Shown: positions 46,743 through 58,200 of the stretch, in pieces | Position numbering within the stretch: the first letter of the stretch is position 1 | Layout of the letters: each line of letters opens with the position of its first letter | DNA from: Sipunculus nudus | Lineage: Eukaryota > Annelida > Sipuncula > Golfingiida > Sipunculidae | Direction of reading: 5' to 3' | Assembly: GCA_026874595.1 (NCBI GenBank) | Contig: CM049306.1 | Span: forward strand, 30,865,519 to 30,929,518 | DNA: 64,000 bases | Notes under the pieces: model-generated | Database searches by the model: none | What the model was told of the DNA's origin: nothing | What the model saw: the letters and a program-made list of their open reading frames with translations, nothing else | Made by a program: the position numbers and the translations under genes

Positions 46743-47949
46743 CAGGGTTGGGTTTTAGGCTGCCCAAAACCTGTTTCCAGCAGGGCAGAGCCTAAAACAT
46801 GCCTTTAACTGCCTAAAATAGGTTATAACCTGCCTAAAACTGCCTTTAACTGCCTAAAACCTTATTTACCCTTACCTATGACTTTTAGTTTAACTATGTT
46901 TTATTGTTAAACATCTAAATGCATTAAAGAAATATGCTCAACAAATTTAAAATTGAGGATCACTTTATTAAAACTAAACAAATTAAACCATGACACAAAA
47001 AAAAGCAACAAATGAATTCAACACTACTTCAGGAATTTCCTTATGAACACAGTTCTCCGACTCTCCTACCTCCATTACTGCCAATTTATAAAAGAATGCT
47101 CTTACTTTAAGCTTATAACCAGATACTTTTATTGGCTTTTTGATCACAAGGGATTAAATTTTGTGATAAATGGAAAAGAAGTTTTCCTGGATTTAAAATG
47201 TTGTTCCATTTACACTGATGAAAAGTTCTTTATACTGTAGCTTCACTAACATAACATGTTTATTTTGTATGCCTGTTACTCAGGGGCTGTGTTAAACCTG
47301 AAGGCCTGAGGGGCACTGACTGCATCACTCAGTAAAATGTTTGCTCAAGAACAGTCTTCAGGGCAAGGGCTTTGATTGCATCCTCCTAGTCATGTATGAA
47401 AGTTGACATGAACATCTACTAGGACACTGCAGTAGGGCTTATGACCATTGGGTCTTATGACCCCATCACCCTGATAAATTGTAATTAACTTGTCTAATCA
47501 AGTAGTCCTCCCCTCTGATAGTGATACCCTGTCTTACAAGGGCAAACTGGAGGCTGTATTACATCATTCAAGGTAGCTGGGCACTAATCAGGAAACCCAA
47601 AAGGTCCTGATAATGTCATTACCTTGGCCAATAAAACTATGTGCCACACAAACATGGTCTCATGTTCAGACACCTATACAGGCTCTTTGAAGACTGCATG
47701 GTACCAGCCAACAGGAAATCATGCATTTCTAATACTTGATAGCTTTCAGAAGCCCAGCAAAGCCTTGTGACTGCTTCACCCCAGCCAGTATGGTAGTTTT
47801 ACAGATCTTTAAGTAAAAAATGTAAACAAATTTAGGTTTTGGGCACTTTTGGTGCCTAAAACCTGCCTAAAACCTGTTTTAGGCGGGGCGGTTTTAACCA
47901 GGTTATAACCTATGGTTAAAACCTTCATGCCTAAAACTTGCCAACCCTG
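46743..47949. mobile_element. Non-autonomous hAT element with perfect 8-bp target duplication
   Basis: The termini CAGGGTTGG and CCAACCCTG are perfect 9-bp inverted repeats, flanked on both sides by CCTGCAAG (46735-46742 and 47950-47957). Subterminal regions at both ends are packed with GCCTAAAAC and TTTTAGGC motifs, probably transposase-binding repeats. No transposase is visible in the 1,207-bp body. Confidence 0.9.
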
Positions 47950-48460
47950 CCTGCAAGGTATTCCCACAAAAATTATAATATGAAACACATTTGAGTCATT
48001 TTCTGCCTATGTATAATACATTACCCTCATACTCTGTGTAGACCAGGCTTTCAATGATGATTTGATTACTTTGACAGAAACTTCACAAATAAATAATAAC
48101 TTATTGTACCATTACGCTGATGTTGCAGTGTGACCTACTATTTGCCTCAAGCACCATTACCCGGAAAGTGATGGAACATTAATGGAAATCTGAGGGTACG
48201 GAGGTGGACCAGATGTATAAGTGTATGGGTATTGTTAAGAGTCATGTATACTCAACAGCATTTGAGTGATGTATTTTAAAGTCGGTTTGACAGAGGGTCC
48301 CTATTTAAGTTCTACATAGAAATTTATTATCGAAATTGCAGATCAGTTAAAAAAAAGCCTGTAAAGGAAGAAATGGGGTTTCCTGCCACTTTCTTCCAGG
48401 AGTAGAGAATTATGCAGTTGATAGCCAAGTTAAGCAAGACTCAGGAAATTATGGCAAATA

Positions 48461-50459
48461 CCGTAAAAGTCGTTGCAGAAGTCGCGACTTGTACTAGGAA
48501 ATGGAATTCTAAAAACAAGAATTTTCTAGCAAAGTCAGGGTGCGACTTATAATACGTACTTATCTCGTCTAAGTCAGCTTTCCCGGTATGTGGAACAACG
48601 GCAGTTGAGTGATAATCGGCGATACTTCTAGCCATTGCTTTGTGAATCGTCTCTCCCCAATATTTTACACCTTTAACAATCTCTTATAAAAACCTTCCTT
48701 ATATTTTGTGAACTGGTAAAATTCTCATTTTATTAACATGAAATACAAATTATAAATTTGCTCAGTTTAAGGCCTACCCGTTCTGACAAGTCGCAATTCA
48801 AGTGACACTTCCTAATCTGCGTTACTGTTATATCATGAATCAATTTGACGGATATGCCAGTCTGCCGCTCTTTGATGTACATTTTTTCTCCGTTTTATCT
48901 TAATGGGTATGCGTGTTATTATGATAAACTCGAGGTTCCATATCCGTTTATACATGTCAAGTTGCGTCAGATTCAAGCTTGATCCACTACAAACACGTCG
49001 TGAATTCTATTGCCTGTCCGGTTGATCGCTGGGGTACCAGCTGACCTTTGAAGCCGTGTAGCGGAAGTTCAAGCCCCAGGTCACCCGTGCAATGACCTTT
49101 ACATCCCCAGGTCAACTAAGCCTTCGTGACTAATATCCACAGTTATAAACTCCAATATTAAGAACCATCAGGTCACCGTCACCGTCTCGTGGTTTTCAAG
49201 CATATTGGATAACAATATTATAACGTTTCACGTGAGCTGCAAATATACGATTTGTTTCGTGTTTTACCCGTGTCTCATTCATGACGATCGTATGCTCGGT
49301 CAACAATATGGCAGCACGCATGCATTACGGTCAATCGTGCGTTGACGTATTCGTGATTTTTTTTTTACGAAGACACATTAATAAATAAAATGAAATAACA
49401 AACACCATACAGATATATATTTGATTTACTGAAATTGCCACATACGTACCTAAATTCCACGGGAACCGGCATCGTTTGGTGTCATGACGGATCTGGTTCA
49501 ACACGGCTGAGTTTGCCATACATCTAAGCCATTTGAATATAATAACTGATAGCGACGGTAATTGGGCTTTCCAGATATTATCAAAGAATAAAATCATTAG
49601 TCTCAGTAAATATAATACCCGTAAATTCAATCATGTTTATTTTTCATTTAACTGACCGGTCAATAAAGCGTTCATTATCCCCTTGCTGACTGACATTTCA
49701 GTAATACTGTGCATGTGCCGCGCCTTGATGGTAAGTTGTAACAATTTATTCAAGGGTTACTTAATTCAGTTTTAGAGCCCTTTTCTGAAATTAGGTGAAT
49801 AAATTCAATCTAAATTATTCTTTCCATCCTTCAGTTGTCTTTAATTTAAAATATGTCCAATGCGACGGATTGGGACTCGTCACGCGTGCGCAAACTGATC
49901 ATAGTCTAATGAATCACCATACTTATGACGATCTTTAACAATTTAAAGAGTTGCCCGATTGTGATAGTATTTTGCTCCAGACTCTTTTAGTTATTAATAC
50001 AGTCATTTAACTGGATATTTGCATTCTAATGTTACTTAACCTAGTAATAAACGGCAATAATGACATCGTTTCACAGCACAAAATGTTATCCGACGCAGCT
50101 GACTCTGGCACTGTACAAATCTCACTGACAATTGAACCCTGACTTAATATGTAATGATTCTGTTTTTATTCCTTGAAAATAAGCATTGTATTAAAGTTGT
50201 CCAATTAATTTTATGTTTAAATGGTTTATCTAGTTTTTAAACCACAGTACTACGGGGACGTTGGTTGTGGTCTTGCACCACAAGGAATGACACTTAAATT
50301 CCTTGAGTATCAGGTGGTTGGGACGCCCATGAAGTGCGGGTGCGACCTATATTATGGACTTTTCCTGAAACCAAACTTGAACGGCTTTTCACTAGGGGGA
50401 TCCTAAAAGTCGGGGTGCGACTTGTAATAAGGATGCGACTTCTGCAACGACTTTTACGG
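48461..50459. mobile_element. 2.0-kb TIR element with TA target (mariner/pogo-like)
   Basis: Perfect 25-bp terminal inverted repeats begin CCGTAAAAGTCGTTGCAGAA (48461-48485; mirrored at 50435-50459). They are flanked by TA on both sides (48459-48460 and 50460-50461). Subterminal copies of GGGTGCGACTT-type motifs occur inside both ends. A TA target and this terminus suit the Tc1/mariner/pogo superfamily. No intact transposase is visible. Confidence 0.8.
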
Positions 50460-50461
50460 TA

Positions 50462-51679
50462 CTATAGAGATGGGATTTTTACTTTGGGTTGTACATTTAC
50501 TTGTATTCTTTTGTGTAAATTCATCTCTCTCGGCTAATGTTAAGATATCAGCTGTACACAGTAAAATCCATGTAACAAGATGGATGGCCATTGCTGCGCA
50601 GCATTTCGTACAACTGAAGTCAAGACTAAAACTAGGCCTTATCTGTCCAAAATAAATGCCTACTGAGTCCTGTATTCATGGTTGGTCCCAGATAACACAT
50701 GTTAATTTGAAATCACAAACTTTTAACTCTAGCAATATGAGAGTTATTGTTTTTAGTAAATAAATTTTTGTGTATATATGCAAGATATCTGCAAATCAGT
50801 TTGATGGATTTGATAAATTGTTTTCAGATAGTTTTGGGGAGTGAACATTTATTGATTAAATTTGGTGTTACCCTCCATTCAAATAATTTGAGGACAGATG
50901 TTTTGGGGTCTTTGACTGCACTTTTTACCTGTAGGGGTTTTAAATGTGAATCTTATATAACATTTAAAAACCTGTGTGTTGAAGAAATGGCGTTAAAGGC
51001 TGTTTTCTTGCATAATATACCCACAAGTGGTGATTCAAGCAACTGTGCTTATACTCACCCCCCCCCCCCCCCCAGATATGGGCCATAAAGATTACACAAT
51101 TATACTCCACATATAGAGTCAATTTATATACAGTAATATGGGAAAAAAAGGAATTAACTTCTAGTTGACCTAACCTGTGCTGCATACATTTCATGTGGGA
51201 TGTGTTATTTGACCTCCGTCACCTGGCCTGTGACTGTTTAGTAAGTTTTCAGGATAATGGCAGCCCCCAGGAAATAATTGGGATAAACTGGTAAAACTGT
51301 CAGCGTTTGAACTTTGATGAGGGTGCAGGGATGTGACACAATAGTACTCTGAGGACATTGCCCACATAGACATGTATCTGTGGAGAGTTTGGTGGCAGTG
51401 GGACATGTTTTTTGTTGATTTTGAAGCAGAATAATGCTGTTTTGTGACAATGTCCAAATCAATGAATAATAGCAGGATATAATTCTAAACTAGAAATATG
51501 CATTCTCATGGATGTAGGCCTCGGCCATGAGGGTGCTCCTTCATGTGTGGTGCCACAGGAGTCCACAACCAGTGTTTTCATTTACATATAGGCCCATATT
51601 CCTAGGTTCAATGGTGCACATGTCCCCAGCAAGTTTTTGCATTCACTTAACTAGCCAATTTTACCATGCATAGTGGGGC
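50462..51679. other. Intergenic region upstream of RNF103
   Basis: No gene is recognised. A poly-C tract lies at 51058-51074. Short ORFs here have no recognisable content. Confidence 0.35.
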
Positions 51680-51875
51680 ATATGTGACTGCACATTTTTG
51701 AATAATCCTGGAAGTCCTTCATGGATCTAGATCATGAGCCAGACCCACACCAAAATCATTGGCCCATTCCTGAGATGAACTAAAAATTTCATGATATGCC
51801 ATTCATGACTGAATTGGTAAACACACACATGGACAGGAATAAACACATACCCTCCTGGCAGAGGCAATTACTGTA
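51680..51875 (+). mobile_element. RTE-like LINE 3' tail
   Basis: The stretch reads like the conserved end of RTE-type LINEs: AAAATCATTGGCCCATTCCTG, then TTCATGATATGCCATTCATG, then (ACAC)-rich sequence and ATACCCTCCTGGCAGAGGC. Only the noncoding tail is present. Confidence 0.5.
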
Positions 51876-51973
51876 AAACTCTATGAGATCAAAATCAAAA
51901 GGATAATCAGAAAAACACATTGGAGAGACATTTAAGGTTCAGTGTAAAAGGGATTTCCTGTTTATTTTTTTAG

Positions 51974-52295
51974 GAGATTAAGTAACACCATGAACATAGA
52001 CTGAAGATTACATCACACCAAACTTCAAACTGAGAAGGCTGGGCAACCAGCAAGACACAAACTGCCACCATGTGGTGGAAACTGGTACTACTGACCGTAT
52101 ACCTTGTGTTGCTGTTCCTACTGTCGCGATTGCTGGAGGCTTTTGGTCATCTGGAAGGCAGCTACCTGGCCAGTCGCCTTTTGGATCCAGTCTCCATGAG
52201 TGTGCGGAAACTGAAGACCATCTTGGATCAAAGAGGAGTCAGCTACGCAGGTGTTGTTGAGAAAACAGAACTGACTGACCTGGTTGAAGCTTCAG
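51974..52295 (+). CDS. RNF103: RNF103 exon 1 (coding from 52070)
   Basis: Coding starts at 52070; the donor is GCTTCAG/GTATTACC (phase 1). It encodes MWWKLVLLTVYLVLLFLLSR and KLKTILDQRGVSYAGVVEKTEL, which match the vertebrate N terminus closely. A polypyrimidine-AG (ends 51973) suggests a spliced 5' UTR beginning at 51974; that part is tentative. Confidence 0.9.
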
Positions 52296-55200
52296 GTATT
52301 ACCATTTACTACATCGCTATCATTGATAACATTTTACATTGAGGTATCTCATTTTCATACTATCAAGCCTCTGCCAACTACGCTTTCTGAGACTTTGATT
52401 TATCAAGCAACTCTGGCATATATTCTGTGAATAATGAACAAACCTGCAAGGGTTGAGGCAGAAATCACAACTGAAAACAAGAAAGCAAATGTAAACAATA
52501 CATTGTTCACAGTTCACACAGGGCCTTAACAAGAACACATGAACCAGAAATGGGACAGGTTAATATGCCTTTATTTGATAGGTAAAATTCATGATGTACT
52601 CCTGGTAATGCATAATGTCTAGTCTAAAAATAGCATTAGATGTTCTCTTGCAGCTGCATAGAACAAGTGAATGAGGGTTATTTTATTGGTTCAGCTGCAT
52701 GGGCAGCTCAGTGAATCAAGGTCTCTGAAAGCGTAGCTGCCTGAGGCTTGATAGTACAAAGGCAATTGACTTCAGAGATGAAGGTCCATTGTTCAATCCC
52801 CAACAGTTCCTTACAAGAAAAATGGTGAAATTTTGATCAACCTTGCAGATACCTTCACCTTCAGTTAAGTCTTAACAACTTCATGCATACTCGAAATCCA
52901 TTGATGCTTACAATAGATGCTGACACTCTTTGTACTACTCTTGGATCTAAATATTGATTACCAGTGCACATGATACAATAATGTAGAACCAAACCAGTTC
53001 ATCATATCTGTTGAGATCTTTCACATTAACCAATTTAAACAGGTAAGCCTTGTCCCATATGTATTAAGTGCAATCATGATAAATGACAACATGAAGAAAT
53101 AAACTTAATTGTATCCCCAGACAAAGTCAGGGGACACTATGTTTTCATACCGGTCCCGCCGCCGCCGCATATAAATCTTGTTGGCGCGATAACCCAAAAA
53201 ATATTTCACAGAACTTTACCAAACTTGGTATATGTATAGATATGGGTAAGAGGACGACGCCTATTTAAAATGAGGTCATGACCTTTACAAGGAGAGTGTC
53301 CTTGACCTTGAATAGGTCCAATTTTGGGGAAAATCACACAAATTCTTAAATATCTCAAGAAATCTTGCATGGATTTATCCCAAAATCAAGTTGATGGAAG
53401 ATCATGGATAGGGTTGTCATGTTCCAGAAACTGGTGGCGCCACCTATTATTCTTTACTTGTTTTCATGCCATTTAATACCCCCAAAATTGCCACCTTACA
53501 GTACTGTGAGCATTATAAGTCAAAAACTAATGGACAGATTTCTTTTATATTATGCATATACATAGGTATGGGTTATGGGATGATGTTTATTTAAATTGGG
53601 GTCATGACCTTTCACATGAGAGTGGCCTTGACCTTGAATATTGCCATATATGGTGAAAATCGCACACCTCTTATGATATCTCCAGTGTTGATAGCCATAT
53701 GGATTTCAAACATGACTTATGTATGGCCCACTACTAAAGTAAGAACCCTATAGGTTCCAGGGTCATGAGGTCAAAGGTCAAGGTCACTGGACTGGCATTT
53801 TAAAAGATACTGTGGATGCATTTTAAGCCAAACTTTCATCCCAGGTCTTCCATCTTGAATATATAGCTCACTTGCCAATAGTGGATGATCCATATAAATT
53901 TTGGGGTCACAAGGTCAAAGGTCAAGGCCACAGGAGCTATCTGTCCAAAAATTAGTTTCTGGATGATAATTCCTGCTTTTATTGATGTATTGATTTCAAA
54001 TCTGACTTATATATGTCCCATTGAAAAAGCAAAACTCCAATTGATTTTGGGGTCATGAGGTCAAAGGTCAAGGTCACAGGACATCTTTAAAAAGATTGTG
54101 GATGCATTTTCAGCCAAACATTTCATCTCAGACCTTTCATCTTGCATATATAAGTCATCTGCCAATAGAGGAAGACCCCTATCAGTTTTGAGGTCACAAG
54201 GTCAAAGGTGAAGGTCACAGGAGCCATCTGTCCAAAAATTAGTTCCTGGATGATAATTCCTGCTTTTATTGATGTATGGATTTCAAACTTGACTTGTATT
54301 TGTCCCATTGGAAAAGCAAGACCCAAATTGATTTTGGGGTCATGAGGTCAAAGGTCAAGGTCACAGGACACATCTTTAAAAAGATGTGGATGCATTTTCA
54401 GCCAAACATTTCATCTCAGATCTTTCATCTTGCACATATAGTTCTCCTGCCAAGAGAGGAAGAACACTATCAATTTTGAGGTCACAAGGTCAAAGGTGAA
54501 GGTCACAGAAGCCATCTGTCCAAAAATTAGTTTCTGGATGATAATTCCTTCTTTTATTGATGTATGGATTTCAAACTTGACTTGTATTTGACCCATTGGA
54601 AAAGCAAGACCGGAATAGATTTTGGGGTCATGAGGTCAAAGGTCAAGGTCACAGGAAACCTCTTTATAAAGATTGTGGATGCATTTTCAGCCAAACAATT
54701 CATCTCAGATCTTTCATCTTGCACATATAGTTCACCTGCCAAGAGTGGAAAACCCCTATCAATTTTGAGGTCACAAGGTCAAAGGTGAAGGTCACAGGAG
54801 CCATCTGTCCAAAAATTAGTTTCTGGATGATAATTCCTGCTTTCATTGATGTATGGTTTTCAAACTTGACTTGTATATGTCCCATTGGAAAAGCAAGACC
54901 AAAATTGATTTTGGGGTCATGAGGTCAAAGGTCAAGGTCACAGGACACATCTTTAAAAAGATGTGGATGCATTTTCAGCCAAACATTTCATCTCAGACCT
55001 TTCATCTTGCACATATAGTTCTCCTGCCAAGAGAGGAAGAACACTATCAATTTTGAGGTCACAAGGTCAAAGGTGAAGGTCACAGGAGCCACCTGTAAAA
55101 AAAAATTAGTTTCTGGATGAGAACCTGCTTTATTGATGTATAGATTTCAAACTTGACTTGCATATGTCCCATTGGAAAAGCAAGACCCAAATTGATTTTG

Positions 55201-58200
55201 GGGTCATGAGGTCAAAGGTCAAGGTCACAGGACACATCTTTAAATAGATCAAGGTCACAGGACCAACATCTTCAACAAGATTGTGGATTGTTAGATGGAA
55301 GAAACAATAAATATGCCAAGTGTCAGTATATGCTGCTAAAAATGGGGGTCTGTTCTTAAAGGGGGGGGGGGGGGCCTACTATGTCTGGGGATACTCTGGC
55401 ACCTGCGGTGCCAAGAAATGTCTAGTTAATGTCTTACATTTAGTGCAACTGGGAGATCTACTTCAGACATTTACTGTTTTCTTATCAAGTGATAAAGTTG
55501 GGGTTGAAGTAAATAGACTTTTATATAAGCTGATCTAATCCACTGGTATACATACACAACACATTGTTGCATCAGATAAGATATCAATCTACTTGTACAC
55601 TACATTTTAGGATATCAACCTATACTACATTTGAATTGCACCAGTCCAGAATTTCATATCACTCTGGTAGGCCTGGTTTACCCCAATTAGATAACCACAT
55701 ACTTAAAGAGGAAATAAAACTATTAGGAAATAGGACAAAACATGTGGAATAGAGTTGATTTGGCTGTATAAGGAAGCTTGTCTTTAGTATCCATATTAAG
55801 ATCTCACTCTGGCATGCAGTGTTGTAAAATTTTGCGTTAATTGTATCCCCAGACAAAGTCGGTTGGTTTAAGCATGGTTGCACATCCGCCGCAGAGATTT
55901 CTTTTGGATGTGATAACTCAAAAATTATTTCACAGATCTTTACCAAACTTGACATGTGCATAGATTTGGGTGAGAGGACGAAGCCTTATAAAATGGGGTC
56001 GTGACCTTTACTTAAGGGTGACCGGACCTAGTAAGTTTTGGGGGAAAATCATACAAAGTCTTAAATATCTCAAGAAATCTTGCATGGATTGATCCAAAAA
56101 TCAGGTTGACAGAAAGTGTTGGATAGTGTTGTCATGTTACAGAGACTGGTGGCACCAACTATTATCCTTTTCTTGTTTTCATGCCGTGTAATACCCCAAT
56201 TATTGCCACTTGACAGTACTTTGATAATTATAAGTCAAAAACTAATGGACATATTTTTTTCATATTATGCAAATAATTGATATAGGTAATCGGATGAGAT
56301 ATATTTAAATTGGTATCATGACCTCTCCTATGAGAGTGGCCTTGACCTTGAATATTCCCATATATGGTTAAAAATATTGTTTCCGAAGTTGATATAGATG
56401 GAAGAATCCATGGTCGCTTGCCAAGTGTCTGTATAAGCTGCTGAAGATAGGGGGGAGGGGGGTTAATTGTCTGGGGGTATACTAAGGCACAAGAAATTCT
56501 AGTTCACATATAAGTTGCTGTCATCATGATTCGAAGAAATTTGAAAGTTACTTTGATTTACTTCATTAACACTAGATGGGGGTGACATCCAGTTTAGATA
56601 CCATCTGTCACCATTAAAATATTTATTGTCTTAAACTGCTCTATTATTGCTTGTCTTGATAAGCTGTGACAGGGATTTTATTAAAGACCACTTAACAAAT
56701 CTCTTAGTTGAGCTATTGGCATGCATGAGTGTGATTTTTATGTGTGCTGATCAACCCTTTGTGAAAAGGGAGAGGAATTACAAGGTATTAAAGGTCCCTT
56801 AAATGCTTACTCATACTTATATGGTAAATTATACACATGGTTGAGTTTTAGGGCATGTGACTGCTAATGTAGATATTTGATATTCAGTCTGGAAAACCTA
56901 AGAAGAAAGTGAAAAAAAATAGTAATTTTATATGCAAGTTTAAGATATTGCTGGACACCTTGTTTTCATATATGACTGCACTTCAAGAGATATGTATTCT
57001 GTGGTTGGCTTAATATACGTGAGGCTGAAATTTTGCAATTTCTTCATCTAACATTTCATTAGGGTTTAATTGTTGAGATTGCACCAGAACCTGTAAAATC
57101 TAAGTACAGCAACATATGTAAAATTTAGAAAAAAAATCCTGCAAAACCATGCTAATTATTGGTTCAGTCATCAAATTCTGACTTGTATCACTGTCGATAT
57201 GTATCACAGCCTGTGAGTATGGCTAATGCATGGGCCATTTTCAAAAACCGGCACTGATAAGGTTGCTAATAAGGTTGTTTTCAGAGGTCATCTTAGTTGA
57301 TGGGGCATCTTATTCCTGAGGGTTTCATATTTGCAATTATTTCACATTAGAGAATATCGCGAAATTAAAACCCTTATAAAAAGGCAACCAAAGTATGTCA
57401 AGGGATAGATATAAAAATTGTTTGTAAGATTTACTGTAATAATTGTAAATTTACAGGAGAAATGACAGAGGGAGAACTGAATGCCGCATCAATGTCTGAG
57501 GAGGTGAGCACCATCACCAGCTTCACTGGTGGCAGCCATTTTTACGAGGAGGTAGAGGACACTAAGGACAGCGTCTGGCTGGTACAGGTAGTTCAGGACC
57601 CCGGCGTCCCGCTAATACGACCAAGTGACTGGAAACTTCTCATACATAAAGTGTCGCAGTTTGGGGTCCGCGCAGGAATATTTGACTGCTCATTGGATTA
57701 CAGGTACAGCATAAAAAAAAGTTAAAGTGGATGTAATACATTATTATTTTATGCTAATTGTATCTGCCAAAACAGATTTTTGCGGAAACTATGTTTTCAG
57801 TCTGATGCCCCTGCCGCATAGGTTCCGGAGCACATCTCCATAACCACTGGGCAGAATTATTTTAAATTTGGGATTATGATCGGTTCGTATGTGAACTGCT
57901 GCATCCTCATTTTTGGTTGACCTCTGACCTTTCCTCTCTGCCCAGTGTCCATTTGTGCGTCTGTTTCCACACATAAACCCACATATCTTTGGAACCGTTT
58001 GACTGATTGGGCCATAATTTTGCATGTGTATAGATCTTGCATAGCTTTTTATCATACGCAAAACTGGTGGCGCTGCCTGCAACAATTTTTGCACAGCATC
58101 AGTCTGTTTGTCTGCCATGGGATAAAATCACTCGTATCTCGGCAGCAGTTTGACATATCTGCCTAAAATTTTGCAGGTTTTTACATCTTGGATAGCTTTC

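Noticed and set aside
49000-49090. tRNA-like GTTCAAGCCCC sequence as another SINE or tRNA
   Set aside because: Only a B-box-like string is seen; no matching A box at suitable spacing and no recognisable body.
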